NCBI RefSeq assembly: GCF_021729075.1
Contig: NZ_JAJSAQ010000004.1
Coordinates: forward strand, 434,001 to 498,000
DNA: 64,000 nucleotides
Reading direction: 5' to 3'
From: Microbulbifer guangxiensis
GTDB taxonomy: Bacteria; Pseudomonadota; Gammaproteobacteria; Pseudomonadales; Cellvibrionaceae
Below are positions 22,769-32,733 of this stretch, in pieces. Numbering within the stretch: the stretch's first letter is position 1; every line of letters begins with the position of its first letter. Made by a program: the position numbers and the translations under genes. The notes under the pieces were generated by a model. It was not told where the DNA came from, ran no database searches, and saw only the letters and a list, made by a program, of their open reading frames with translations.

Positions 22769-25672
22769 ATGGCCAGCATTAAAACACCAAAAAAACTGAT
22801 TGAAGTCGCTCTGCCTTTGGACGATATCAACACAGCGGCCGCACGAGAAAAATCCATCCGCCATGGGCACCCCTCCACCCTACACTTGTGGTGGGCGCGA
22901 CGTCCGTTGGCTGCGGCAAGAGCAGTGTTGTTCGCCCAAATGGTTAACGACCCTAGCTACCAGCGGGAGCTCGGATTTGGGGTTAACAAAAAAGAGGCGG
23001 AAATTAAACGGGAGAAGCTATTTCAGATCATCCGTGAATTAGTAAAGTGGGAAAATACCAACAACGAAGAAGTGCTAAATCGTGCCCGCGAGGCAATTTG
23101 GGAGAGCTGGCGAGAAACTTGCCACTTGAATCGCAATCATCCTCAGGCAAATGAGCTGTTTAACCCAGACGTTCTTCCGGCTGCCCATGACCCATTCGCG
23201 GGAGGTGGTGCGATTCCAGTTGAAGCACAACGGCTCGGCATGACTTCCTTTGCGACAGACCTCAACCCAGTTCCCGTATTTTTGAATAAATGCCTTATAG
23301 AAATTCCTTCAAAATTTTCTGGGTCAGCCCCAGTCGGCCCTACCCCACCCGAAGAATCACAGCAGAAAATTTACGAGGATTGGACTGAGGCGAAAGGGCT
23401 TGCAGAAGACGTTAGAAGATACGGTTACATCTTAAAAAAGATGGCGCAAGATAAGATCGGACATTTATTTCAAGATTTAGAGATTACTGACTCTCTGACG
23501 GAAATCAACCCACATTTAAAAGAGCATATTGGCGAAAAATTAACGGTCATTTCATGGATTTGGGCAAGAACAGTGAAGAGCCCAAACCCAGCATTTAATA
23601 ATTCCGAAGTGCCTCTTTGCTCCAGCTTTGTTCTAGCCACCAAATCCGGAAAAGAAGTGTCCATTAGGCCTGTAGTATCAGGACATTCTTATACTTTTAA
23701 AGTTACTTTCGGAAAAAGTGGTGACTACGAAAACTTGAAAAAAGGGACCAAAAGAGGCCGAGGAGCGAATTTTGAGTGCTTGGTCTCCGGCTCTCCAATA
23801 AGTGCTGAATACGTAAAAACTGAGGCCTCAGAAGGGAGGATGGGCGTAAAGCTGCTAGCCATAGTCTGCCAAGGAAAAAGAGGCAGAATCTATGTTACAC
23901 CGACAGAATCCTTGGAAGATCACTTGAAGTCTGCAGAGCCAACTTGGAAGCCGACATTCGACCTCCCTAGACATCCTCAATATGTAGGAACTCTCGGTTA
24001 CGGAATCACCCGCTTTGACCAACTATTTTCGAATCGTCAGCTACTGGTATTAGACACCTTCAGCAATGAAATAAAAAACATTTGGAAAATAGTTGTTGAT
24101 GATTGCTTAAAAGCTGGAATTCAAAATAATGAAGAAACTCTAGAATCTGGCGGGTCAGACGCATGCTCTTATGCGGATGCAGTTTGCGCATATATGGCGC
24201 TAGCAGTTGACAAGCTAGCGGACAGAAACTCCTCGTTAACTTCTTGGGCTAACACCAGAGAACACGCGAGAAATACCTTTGGGCGTCAAGCTTACTCAAT
24301 GACTTGGGATTTCGCAGAGTGCAACCCATTCTCTGATGCCAGCGGTAATTTCATGGGTGGTATAAAGTCCATTGTTGAAGGGCTGCATTCAGTAAGATCC
24401 AATTTCCAAGGAGTATCTCAACAAGATGATGCTGCACTTCAGAAAGTTAGCCGCAATAAAGTTGTGTCGACAGACCCTCCATATTACGACAACGTACCCT
24501 ATGCGGATCTATCTGATTTTTTCTACATATGGCTAAGACGATCTATTGGAGATAGGTTTGGGCAGTTATTTTCCACCTTGCTAACCCCCAAAATGCCAGA
24601 GCTGGTAGCTGACGTTAAGCGTCATAAAGGGAAGGAAAATGCCGAAAACTTCTTTCTGGAAGGAATGACGAGTGCCATGGCAAACATTTGCCATGAATCT
24701 CACCCTGCGTTCCCGACAACCATTTACTATGCATTCAAACAATCTGAAACCAGTGACTCGAAAACTGGAAATACCGGATGGGAGACTTTTCTACAGGCAG
24801 TTATTAGTGCTGGTTTTCTTATTGATGGCACCTGGCCAATGAGAACTGAACTTGGTCGTAGGCTTAGGGGTTCACAAAGTAATGCCTTGGCCTCTTCAAT
24901 TGTGCTCGTCTGCCGCAAGCGCAAGCCCAATGCGGAATCTATCTCCCGTCGAGATTTTCAGCGTCAGCTGCGTGAAGAGATGCCCGAAGCCCTCGAAACC
25001 ATGATCGGCGGGCAAACCGGCCAGACACCCATCGCCCCTGTTGACTTAGCCCAAGCCGCAATTGGACCCGGCATGGCCATCTTCTCGAAGTACGATGCAG
25101 TGTTGAACCAGGATGGATCAAAAATGAACGTGCACGACGCCCTGGTGCTAATCAATCGTGCCATCACCGAGTACTTGAGCCCTGACTCTGGCAGCTTCGA
25201 TGCCGATACCCAGTTTTGTGCGAGTTGGTTCGATCAGTATGGTTGGAGTGCCGGCCCCTTTGGCGAGGCGGATACTCTCTCTCGGGCTAAGGGCACCAGT
25301 GTGGACGGTGTACGAGAAGCAGGAGTGGTGGAATCCGGCGGCGGTAAAGTGCGCTTGCTCAAATGGAGCGAGTACGAAGCCGATTGGGATCCCACTCGTG
25401 ACAAACGAACCCCCATTTGGGAAGCCTGCCATCAGATGATCCGCCGCCTCAATAGTCAGGGCGAATCCGCCGCGGGCGAATTGCTGGCCAAGATGCCGGA
25501 TAAAGGCGAGCCCATCCGCCAGCTCGCCTACCACCTGTACACTTTATGCGAGCGCAAGAAGTGGGCCGAAGAAGCTCGCGCCTATAACGAACTAATCGGT
25601 TCCTGGCACGCCATTGTCGCCGCCTCCCATGAGGTCGGCCATGCCGGCGAGCAGCACGGACTGGACTTTTGA
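22769..25672 (+). CDS. DUF1156 DNA methyltransferase (defence operon)
   Basis: A 967-residue amino-methyltransferase. Residues 1-60 are the DUF1156 signature (LIEVALPLDDIN, REKSIRHGHPSTLHLWWARRP). The AdoMet motif DPFAGGGAIPVEA lies near residue 143, and the catalytic DPPYYDNVPYADL near 568, so it methylates an exocyclic amino group (N6-adenine or N4-cytosine). About 400 residues between them should hold the target-recognition region. Bases about 22970-24895, covering that stretch, are far richer in A+T than both ends of the same gene, suggesting exchange of the specificity segment. It lies between the helicase and ATPase genes with 9- and 10-bp gaps. It probably marks self DNA; the recognition sequence is unknown. 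Confidence 0.92.
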   Translation: MASIKTPKKLIEVALPLDDINTAAAREKSIRHGHPSTLHLWWARRPLAAARAVLFAQMVNDPSYQRELGFGVNKKEAEIKREKLFQIIRELVKWENTNNEEVLNRAREAIWESWRETCHLNRNHPQANELFNPDVLPAAHDPFAGGGAIPVEAQRLGMTSFATDLNPVPVFLNKCLIEIPSKFSGSAPVGPTPPEESQQKIYEDWTEAKGLAEDVRRYGYILKKMAQDKIGHLFQDLEITDSLTEINPHLKEHIGEKLTVISWIWARTVKSPNPAFNNSEVPLCSSFVLATKSGKEVSIRPVVSGHSYTFKVTFGKSGDYENLKKGTKRGRGANFECLVSGSPISAEYVKTEASEGRMGVKLLAIVCQGKRGRIYVTPTESLEDHLKSAEPTWKPTFDLPRHPQYVGTLGYGITRFDQLFSNRQLLVLDTFSNEIKNIWKIVVDDCLKAGIQNNEETLESGGSDACSYADAVCAYMALAVDKLADRNSSLTSWANTREHARNTFGRQAYSMTWDFAECNPFSDASGNFMGGIKSIVEGLHSVRSNFQGVSQQDDAALQKVSRNKVVSTDPPYYDNVPYADLSDFFYIWLRRSIGDRFGQLFSTLLTPKMPELVADVKRHKGKENAENFFLEGMTSAMANICHESHPAFPTTIYYAFKQSETSDSKTGNTGWETFLQAVISAGFLIDGTWPMRTELGRRLRGSQSNALASSIVLVCRKRKPNAESISRRDFQRQLREEMPEALETMIGGQTGQTPIAPVDLAQAAIGPGMAIFSKYDAVLNQDGSKMNVHDALVLINRAITEYLSPDSGSFDADTQFCASWFDQYGWSAGPFGEADTLSRAKGTSVDGVREAGVVESGGGKVRLLKWSEYEADWDPTRDKRTPIWEACHQMIRRLNSQGESAAGELLAKMPDKGEPIRQLAYHLYTLCERKKWAEEARAYNELIGSWHAIVAASHEVGHAGEQHGLDF

Positions 25673-25682
25673 GGAGTAGACC

Positions 25683-28526
25683 ATGAGTTTAAAACCCTGG
25701 CGTGAGATCGCTCGACCCCACAAAGACGTTCTGGAAGGCTCATTCAAGCAGTCGGAGTTTGCCGCCGATATCACCCAGGTGGCCAGTGGGACTGCGTCTG
25801 CCGAATATCAGGACGCGGCGAAGTTCTTCTCTCGCACTTATATCACCGAGGGCATGCGGTTGTTGCTGATCTCGGTAGCACAACGCTTAGCGGGCCAGGG
25901 GGGTGATCCCGTCATCCAGCTGCAGACCGCTTTCGGCGGCGGTAAGACCCATACCATGCTCGCGGTGTACCATCTGGCCAGCCGGGAAATCAGTACCGAC
26001 AAGCTGATGGGCGTACCGCCCGTGCTAGACGAGGCTGGTATTCATGATCTGCCGCGTGCAAAGATCGCCGTGATCGACGGTATCAAGCTGTCACCGAGCC
26101 AGCCGCGTCATTATGACAACGCCACCGTCAACACGTTATGGGGGGAACTGGCCTATCAACTGCTTGGCGAGCAAGGCTATGAAATGGTCGCCGGCAGCGA
26201 TGCCGATGGGACCTCGCCGGGTAAAGAGGTCCTAACCTCATTGATTCGTCAGGCGGCTCCATGCGTGATTCTAATCGATGAGCTGGTAGCCTTTATCCGC
26301 CAATTGGAGCTAGGCAAGCAGTACAAGGCCGGCACCTTCGACAGCAACATCAGCTTCATTCAGGGCCTGACCGAGGCCATGAAGGCCGTGCCCAACGCAA
26401 TACTGCTTGCCTCGCTACCCGAGTCCGAGCTGGAGGTTGGCGGCACCACGGGTCAACGCGCCCTGAATTCCCTTGAGAAATACTTTGCAAGGGTGGAGTC
26501 TGTCTGGAAACCCGTGGGTACCGAAGAAGCGTTTGAAATCGTGCGCAGACGGCTGTTTGAAAACCCGGGTGAGCGTGCTCATGTAGAAGGCATCAGCCGC
26601 CAGTTTTCCGACTTCTATCGACAGCACGCTGATAAATTCCCTGTGGAGACCCAGTCTAACGAATATTTCGAGCGGCTGTGCCGCTCCTACCCCATCCACC
26701 CGGAAATTTTCGACCGGCTCTACGAGGACTGGTCCACCCTCGAGAAATTTCAGCGCACCCGCGGCGTTCTCCAATACATGGCCATCGTCATCCACCGGCT
26801 ATGGAACTCAGATAACAGAGACGCGCTGATCATGCCTGGCTCCCTGCCGCTTGAAGATAGCAACGTACGCCACAAGAGTATCCATTACCTGCCCCAAGGC
26901 TGGGAGCCGGTCATCGAGCGTGAGGTGGACGGGCCGCGTTCCGCCCCATACGATATTGACGGCCACCACACCTTGTTCGGAGGTGTGCAGGCTGCACGCC
27001 GCACCGCCCGAACTATCTTTCTGGGAAGTGCGCCCTCCACTCGGGAGCAGATGATTCGCGGCATTCAAGCCGAGCGCATCCTGCTCGGAACGGTGCAGCC
27101 CGGCCAGGCTACTGGTGTCTTCGAGGATGTTCTAAAGCGCCTGCGCGATCGCTTACATTATCTCTATGCCGAGCAAGACCGGTACTGGCTGGATACCAAG
27201 CCCAACCTGCGCCGGGAAATGGAGAGCCGCAAGCAAAATATCAGCGAGCGCGATGAGCTGCTGCCGCTATTGAAGGACCGAGTGAACCGTGTCTTTGGCC
27301 GCAACCATCAATTCGCCGGCATCCATGTCTTCACCCCGTCAGTTGACGTGCCTGACGACTATGGTTCTGGTCCACGCCTGGTGGTACTGCCGACCAATGC
27401 AGCCTACAGCCGTGCGGAAACCAACCAGGCATTTGGCGAGGCAGAGAAAATTCTGCGAAATCGCGGCGACCAACGACGCCAGAAACAAAACCGCTTGATC
27501 TTCCTGGCACCAGATTTCGACGTGGTTAGTAGATTGAAAGATCAGGGCCGTATCTACCTAGCCTGGCAGTCCATCGTGGCAGATATCGAGAGCGGCACCC
27601 TCAACCAGGATCTGAGCCATCTGAACCAGGCTAAGCGCAATCGTGACGGCGCGGAGCAATCCCTGACGCAGTTGATAAGAGAGTCCTACAAGTGGCTGAT
27701 CGCGCCGGTTGAAGAGTTCATCAAAGGTAAGCCTACCCTGAATTGGGAAGTGGTCTCAGTGTCACCCACCGCCACCAATCTGATACAGGCGATAGAAAAC
27801 AAACTGCGCGAGGAAGAGTGGCTAATCTACGAGTGGTCCCCGATCCACCTGCGTAACATGCTCAAACAGTGGTACCTAAAAGAAGGGGTAACAGAAGTCA
27901 GGGCACTCAAGATCTGGCAAGACACCTGTCATTATCTTTACTTGCCGCGGTTGGTGAATGACGACGTCTTCCGTAATGCAATTGTTAATGGCGTCGATAG
28001 TGAGGACTTCTTTGGCTTTGCTTCCGGCAAGGAGGACGAGCGCTACCTCGGCTTCAGCTTCGGTAGCAGCTCCATCGCACCCCTGGATGATTCATCGCTA
28101 TTGATTGATCGTGAAGCAGCCGCAGCCTACGCTGAGCGCATCCGCCAAGCCGCCCAACCAACACCGGAACCGGCCCAACCCGCTGAAACAGGCGGTGCCG
28201 CTGCACCAGTATCGACTGGTGGGTCAGATACTACGCACCCCAAAACACCCGGTGAAACAGGAAAACCGGGAACAGCTCCGACAGGCGCAGTTAAAAAGCA
28301 CTTCTACGGCACCATCGCTCTTGACCCGGTGAAAGCGAAGCTGGACTTCGCCACAATCATTGATGAAGTGGTACAGCAGTTCACTGCCAAACTGGGCGTC
28401 GACGTCAAGATCTCAGTAGAAATCGAAGCGAAGAGCCGCGACGGATTTGATGAGGCGCTGCAAAGAACTGTGAGGGAAAACTGTAACGTATTGCGATTTA
28501 GTAATGCAGAGTTCGAAGAAGAATAG
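25683..28526 (+). CDS. DUF499 AAA+ ATPase (defence operon)
   Basis: A 947-residue protein beginning [18 protein letters not shown], the DUF499 start. [11 protein letters not shown] near residue 85 is the Walker A loop and [11 protein letters not shown] near 195 the Walker B. The DUF499 body extends to about residue 800, followed by a Pro/Thr/Gly-rich linker (about 815-870) and a compact C-terminal domain of some 80 residues. DUF499 ATPases pair with DUF1156 methyltransferases in defence loci, where they may act as DNA-dependent motors or sensors; this is not established. The last 50 residues are repeated in a fragment at 29684-29841. Part of the same operon by 10-bp spacing. Confidence 0.92.
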   Translation: MSLKPWREIARPHKDVLEGSFKQSEFAADITQVASGTASAEYQDAAKFFSRTYITEGMRLLLISVAQRLAGQGGDPVIQLQTAFGGGKTHTMLAVYHLASREISTDKLMGVPPVLDEAGIHDLPRAKIAVIDGIKLSPSQPRHYDNATVNTLWGELAYQLLGEQGYEMVAGSDADGTSPGKEVLTSLIRQAAPCVILIDELVAFIRQLELGKQYKAGTFDSNISFIQGLTEAMKAVPNAILLASLPESELEVGGTTGQRALNSLEKYFARVESVWKPVGTEEAFEIVRRRLFENPGERAHVEGISRQFSDFYRQHADKFPVETQSNEYFERLCRSYPIHPEIFDRLYEDWSTLEKFQRTRGVLQYMAIVIHRLWNSDNRDALIMPGSLPLEDSNVRHKSIHYLPQGWEPVIEREVDGPRSAPYDIDGHHTLFGGVQAARRTARTIFLGSAPSTREQMIRGIQAERILLGTVQPGQATGVFEDVLKRLRDRLHYLYAEQDRYWLDTKPNLRREMESRKQNISERDELLPLLKDRVNRVFGRNHQFAGIHVFTPSVDVPDDYGSGPRLVVLPTNAAYSRAETNQAFGEAEKILRNRGDQRRQKQNRLIFLAPDFDVVSRLKDQGRIYLAWQSIVADIESGTLNQDLSHLNQAKRNRDGAEQSLTQLIRESYKWLIAPVEEFIKGKPTLNWEVVSVSPTATNLIQAIENKLREEEWLIYEWSPIHLRNMLKQWYLKEGVTEVRALKIWQDTCHYLYLPRLVNDDVFRNAIVNGVDSEDFFGFASGKEDERYLGFSFGSSSIAPLDDSSLLIDREAAAAYAERIRQAAQPTPEPAQPAETGGAAAPVSTGGSDTTHPKTPGETGKPGTAPTGAVKKHFYGTIALDPVKAKLDFATIIDEVVQQFTAKLGVDVKISVEIEAKSRDGFDEALQRTVRENCNVLRFSNAEFEEE

Positions 28527-28615
28527 GCTTGCCGCGTAACGAAAGGGGGCCTGGCATCACCTATAAGCGTAATGCTTGCGCATGAGCATTGATGCAAGGC
28601 TCCCCTACTTGGTAG
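28381..28615 (+). repeat. Repeat copy 1: tail of DUF499 gene and downstream DNA
   Basis: About 235 bp spanning the last codons of the DUF499 gene and the following 90 bp. It is clearly homologous to 29684-29925, roughly 90% identical at first and less so beyond the stop codon. The two copies flank the membrane-protein gene at 28706. Confidence 0.85.
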
Positions 28616-28705
28616 GCATCTCGCACCCAGCCCATCTACTCGGAAGAAACACGCTTCGAACCGCTTTTTCCCTCATTATCTCGGCCAATATTTGGAACCA
28701 GAATT

Positions 28706-29593
28706 ATGAACAAAATATGCAAACTATGGCGCGGCCAAGATGAAAAAGGGTGGCTACACACAGCCTTTACTGGAAGATTGATAATAATCACAATATCGGC
28801 CGTGACCTTATCCCTGATTCCAATTATCATCGGGGCAATAAATTCAAGTTATATTTTTTCCTTTTCATCCGCCGGACTCAATTTTCTTATCTTCTCGATA
28901 CTGAAAACACCTGTCGCGCTCCTCGCCGCAAGCTTGGTAGTTTTGTCACTTTATGTTTCTCACTACCGTGCTAAACAGCAAGATCTAGCACTACGACTCA
29001 GCCGCAGCCAAAGCAACTTCTCCAATTATTTCCAGCACAAGGAAGAGATAAGGGAGGCCATAACCCAATTCAAAGGCACGCTTAACGCCCCTAATGGACA
29101 TATACGTAACATACACTTGAACTACCACGAGCTTTACCATGTAGTCTATCCCCAGGCGAAACAATCTAATTTTGCCTGTTTGGGGTTAATCGCACTAATC
29201 AACGATGAACTGCAAAAGCAAATCAGCCAGATCCAAGAGCAATTTTTGGGAAAAATTTCTAGCGGAGAGAAAAACTCAAGCCCGAACCAAATGAAGGCTG
29301 AACTTCAGGAGCTCGCAGTTCAGTACAGACACTGCTTAGTCGAATTCACAGCCTCCCTGGGCGTCCGTATTGATTTCAATCTCAGCAACCCAACAGCCGG
29401 CAATATACCTGCAGAATACGCAGTCCGGATGGATCGGATGACACAGATTTTGATGCAGTGCTTGAATATATTGGTTGAGCACTCTTTCGATCCTGCATGC
29501 GAAGAGGCCTTTTCAAAATTCAACATCTTGGAGCAGTCAGAACAGTTTTTGGAAGCGGTGAAGACCCCAAGCTTGGTGCCCGTTCACGCCTGA
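28706..29593 (+). CDS. Two-helix membrane protein of unknown function, inserted behind the defence operon
   Basis: A 295-residue protein without a recognised family. Two transmembrane helices are clear at about residues 25-47 (LIIITISAVTLSLIPIIIGAI) and 68-87 (TPVALLAASLVVLSLYVSHY). The remaining roughly 205 residues should be cytoplasmic and helical, with His/Tyr-rich and acidic patches. No nuclease, nucleotidase or kinase motif is seen. The gene is AT-rich, like the middle of the methyltransferase gene, and lies between two copies of the DUF499 tail. It could be a membrane effector linked to the defence system or unrelated cargo that recombined in; the sequence does not decide. Confidence 0.65.
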   Translation: MNKICKLWRGQDEKGWLHTAFTGRLIIITISAVTLSLIPIIIGAINSSYIFSFSSAGLNFLIFSILKTPVALLAASLVVLSLYVSHYRAKQQDLALRLSRSQSNFSNYFQHKEEIREAITQFKGTLNAPNGHIRNIHLNYHELYHVVYPQAKQSNFACLGLIALINDELQKQISQIQEQFLGKISSGEKNSSPNQMKAELQELAVQYRHCLVEFTASLGVRIDFNLSNPTAGNIPAEYAVRMDRMTQILMQCLNILVEHSFDPACEEAFSKFNILEQSEQFLEAVKTPSLVPVHA

Positions 29594-29683
29594 CGCGGCC
29601 CATTACTATAAAGACCGTGGACAGAAACTAAAAGGTTGTGGACGTGCTCTTGGTTAGCTGCACAGGCGTTAGACGCAGGCTTC

Positions 29684-29841
29684 TCACTGCCAAGCTGGGC
29701 GTCGACGTCAAGATCTCAGTAGAAATCGAAGCCAAGAGCCTCGACGGATTTGATGAGGCGCTGCAAAGAACTGCCAAGGAAAACTGCACCGTGTTGCGAT
29801 TTAGCAACGCTGAGTTCAAAAAGAACAGGCTTGCCGCATAA
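29684..29841 (+). pseudogene. Fragment of a second DUF499 gene (C-terminal 50 codons)
   Basis: Encodes a C-terminal fragment of the DUF499 ATPase starting [17 protein letters not shown] and ending with the lost stop read through to NRLAA. Most early differences from the intact copy are isolated, whereas the last codons have changed several residues (EFEEE to EFKKN). No start codon with a ribosome site or upstream domain exists, so it is a remnant of a related allele, not a working gene. Homology continues without coding sense to 29925. Confidence 0.8.
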
Positions 29842-29925
29842 CGAAAGAGTGGGGCCCTGGCATCACCGATGCGCTCAATTCAGGCGCATGAAGATTGGTG
29901 CAAGGCTTCCCCAAGCGGTACCCTG
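29684..29925 (+). repeat. Repeat copy 2: DUF499 tail homologue before right island end
   Basis: Partner of 28381-28615. After this copy the sequence runs directly into the paired integrase-arm repeats and the attR, so copy 2 rather than copy 1 is joined to the ancestral right end of the island. Confidence 0.8.
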
Positions 29926-29975
29926 TATCCAGCAGGCCATAATGAAATTTCCCGTAAAGCGTCTACCTGCCCCGA

Positions 29976-30000
29976 AAGGTGTACCAAGGGGTGTACCAAG
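29976..30000. repeat. Right paired GGTGTACCAA repeats
   Basis: GGTGTACCAA at 29978-29987 and 29990-29999, with the same 12-bp period and nearly the same flanks as 11568-11592. Candidate integrase arm sites, 61 bp inside the attR. Confidence 0.65.
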
Positions 30001-30060
30001 GCAAAATGGCCACCATCATAAGCACCAATAATAGTGGGATTGAGCATGCAATTCTGCATT

Positions 30061-30081
30061 CAGGTGCAGAATATCGAATAG
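30061..30081 (+). repeat. attR: displaced yicC terminal codons
   Basis: CAG GTG CAG AAT ATC GAA TAG would encode QVQNIE-stop, identical in protein to the end of YicC but with four synonymous differences. It fits the original host 3' end, pushed to the right side when the island integrated. CAG and ATC are the host-preferred codons. Confidence 0.7.
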
Positions 30082-30633
30082 ATATTCATAGGGCTTCATG
30101 CTGAAGCCCAAGAATTTGCTGCCCATCCCGCACGTTGCAGTGTCATAGCGCACCATCAAATCTCGCCCCCAGGGTGTACTCAGACCTGCCTCACTCAGTC
30201 TAGGTGCACTGAGCGAGGTAAAGCAGAAGCTGCCGAGACCTACTTGAATCAAAAAACAAAGGGGGATCGAAGGCATATACAACCAGTAGAGCTATTTCTA
30301 AGAGCGTATGCGCGCAGCCACCCTATGAGCCAACCTACCTATCGATATTGAAGCCCACCACATCAGCAAGGTTCCCCCCCCCACTGATTAATAAAAGTTT
30401 TTAGCCGGTTAGCATGAAAGACCTGCTGACAGCGACTGGTGAGAGCAGGTGAGATTTACGAGAAAAAGCTGGCCCCCACATAGCGAAGCGGGTTGCACGG
30501 CAGCATTCCGACCTTGCTCGCAAGATCTTTATCATTATCTCTGATCGACATTTCACCTGTCACATGTAATCCTGCATGAATGGAATGACCAGTTAGCTGT
30601 CGGTATTGCCCTGCAAAAACAAAAGGAGGGGGT
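30082..30633. other. Non-coding spacer right of the island
   Basis: A 550-bp low-GC stretch without a convincing gene. It contains a hairpin at 30189-30218 (CCTCACTCAGT against ACTGAGCGAGG, 10 of 11 pairs) with no T-tract, a run of nine C near 30375, and at 30474-30489 a sequence matching 15 of 16 bases of 11475-11490, which could mark a second island boundary. Confidence 0.5.
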
Positions 30634-32541
30634 ATGCGAGCTTTAACGGGTGTTCTTTTTGCGGGATTTTTGTTTTCTCTGGCAGGATGCCAGCGCGACG
30701 AGTCTACCGGACAGAACCTGTCTGCTATCGAGGCAGAATCGTCAGCGATAGTCACAAATGCCGAGCGCGAGGCGGAGACGCGTCGGCTCACAGAATGGCT
30801 CGACGCACGCTACGAGGAGGAACTGCAGTTCAGCCCACTGATGTTAGCGGAGAAGGGCAGCAAGGACCTCAATGACCAGCTCGATGATTTTTCCGCAAAG
30901 GGGCTGGCGCAACAGCTGGCATGGAAAGCGGCTACAGTCGAACAGCTACACGAGGAGTTTGACTACCAACAACTGACTCCGGCAGGCCAGGAGTCCTATG
31001 ACCTGTGGATCTACCAGTATGAACGCGCCCGTGCTGCCGAGCCATTCTGGCGCATGGGTTACGCCACTAATTCTTACTGGCCCAGCTTCTATTTCACCCA
31101 GATGTTCGGGATGCAGTCCGATTTACCCGCGCTGGTTATGAACTACCACCGGGTCGATGATCGCGAAGACATGCTGGCACTGGTCACCCGCCTCGCGGCC
31201 ATGGGGCGCGCCATAAACCAACTCAAGCTACGAGCGCAGGCTGCAGCAAAACAAGGAATCCGGCCGCCACGCTTTGCTTACGAGGTGGCGATTCGCGAGG
31301 CCGAAGAGCAAGTCAGTGGTGCGCCATTTGCGGAATCAGAGCAGGATGCCCCTATCTGGGGCTTCACCAAGGAGAAACTGGATGCCCTTCTCGACTTGGG
31401 TGAAATTGATCGGACTGATGCGGATCGGGTGCGCGCAAGGGCTCATCAAGTCCTACACGATGACTTCCTGCCGGCCTATCAGGAACTGCTCACCTGGTTG
31501 CGGACCGATATTGTCAATACCGACGACGAGGCCCGAGGCGTTGGTGCGCTGCCGGGCGGGGAGGCGTTCTATCGCTTTTCCCTGAAGGAGCTGACCTCCA
31601 CCGACATGACACCAGATCAGCTACATCAGCTTGGACTCAAGGAAGTCACGCGCATCCGCGGTGAAATGGATGCCCTGCGAGAAGAAGTGCAATTCGAGGG
31701 TGATCTGCAGGAGTTCTTTACATATCTGAGGGAGGATTCAAAGTTCCTGTACCCGAACACCGATGCCGGGCGCGAATCCTATTTGTCCGACAGCCGTGCT
31801 TTTCTCAAAGAGATTACAAAAAAGCTGCCAGATTATTTTGGCCTGCTGCCCAAGACGAATCTTGTGGTGAAAAGGGTGGAGCCACATCGCGAGCAGGATG
31901 GTGGCATCCAGCATTATTTTCCAGGCAGCCCGGACGGGGCCATGCCCGGAGTCTACTACGCGCACCTGTCAGATATGAATGCCTATTCCAAGGCGGATAT
32001 GGAATCGATTGCTTACCACGAAGGCAATCCCGGTCACCATCTGCAGTTTTCCATTCAGCGTGAACTTTCAGGTGTACCGAAATTCCGCACACACACAAGG
32101 GTGATGGCATATTCCGAGGGCTGGGGCCTCTATGCCGAACAGCTGGCAGAGGAAATGGGCGCCTTTCACGACCCATATAAGCGCTTTGGGCGCCTGAACG
32201 GTGAAATGTGGCGGGCAGTCCGGCTGGTGGTAGATACCGGCCTTCACGCCAAGGACTGGAGCGAAGAGCAGGCTGTGCAGTATTTTCTCGCCAATACGTC
32301 CCTACCGGAAGCAGCCGCGCGCTTCGAGGTCCGTCGTTACTTGGTGTGGCCTGGCCAGGCTACGGCCTATAAAGTGGGTATGCTGAAGATCCTCGAGTTA
32401 CGCACACGGGCGATGGAAACTCTAGGGGGCGCATTCGATATCCGTGGTTTCCATGACGCCGTGCTAGGGGGCGGGGCCCTACCGCTCAATCTACTGGAAA
32501 AACGGGTGCAGCGCTGGGTGGATGAAACCGCAAAGGGATAA
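30634..32541 (+). CDS. DUF885 family lipoprotein
   Basis: A 635-residue exported protein. MRALTGVLFAGFLFSLAGC is a lipoprotein signal with lipobox LAGC, cleaved before Cys 19. The mature part is a DUF885 domain with the conserved zinc-metalloprotease-like region HEGNPGHHLQ near residue 465 and MAYSEGWGLYAEQLAEEMG following, which resembles an HExxH-derived active site with a downstream Glu. Function in this family is largely unknown; peptidase activity is plausible. A strong AGGAGGGGG ribosome site precedes the ATG. Its GC is intermediate between island and host, so whether it belongs to the island is uncertain. Confidence 0.88.
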   Translation: MRALTGVLFAGFLFSLAGCQRDESTGQNLSAIEAESSAIVTNAEREAETRRLTEWLDARYEEELQFSPLMLAEKGSKDLNDQLDDFSAKGLAQQLAWKAATVEQLHEEFDYQQLTPAGQESYDLWIYQYERARAAEPFWRMGYATNSYWPSFYFTQMFGMQSDLPALVMNYHRVDDREDMLALVTRLAAMGRAINQLKLRAQAAAKQGIRPPRFAYEVAIREAEEQVSGAPFAESEQDAPIWGFTKEKLDALLDLGEIDRTDADRVRARAHQVLHDDFLPAYQELLTWLRTDIVNTDDEARGVGALPGGEAFYRFSLKELTSTDMTPDQLHQLGLKEVTRIRGEMDALREEVQFEGDLQEFFTYLREDSKFLYPNTDAGRESYLSDSRAFLKEITKKLPDYFGLLPKTNLVVKRVEPHREQDGGIQHYFPGSPDGAMPGVYYAHLSDMNAYSKADMESIAYHEGNPGHHLQFSIQRELSGVPKFRTHTRVMAYSEGWGLYAEQLAEEMGAFHDPYKRFGRLNGEMWRAVRLVVDTGLHAKDWSEEQAVQYFLANTSLPEAAARFEVRRYLVWPGQATAYKVGMLKILELRTRAMETLGGAFDIRGFHDAVLGGGALPLNLLEKRVQRWVDETAKG

Positions 32542-32733
32542 ACCTTGCCACGACGCTTGTTCCGTCCTGAAATAGTTCTGTTTTGTACCGGCGGATCGTG
32601 CTCCTCTGAAACGCCGGTATGCCGTTTTTCTATGTTCAACGCGTAATTTTCCTTTCATTTATCAGCTGAATCCTTTTTCAGTACGCATTTCCCGACCCGG
32701 CGCGCTATATCTGATGGGGACCGGGAGGAGCCC

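Noticed and set aside
22769-25672. Type I or type III restriction-modification system
   Set aside because: No HsdS or HsdR and no Mod/Res pair; the DUF1156 start and DUF499 partner define a different group.
29638-29841. A 67-codon gene made from the DUF499 tail fragment
   Set aside because: Its start codon has no ribosome site, the first 15 codons are unrelated sequence, and the fragment matches only the end of a 947-residue protein, so it is a remnant.
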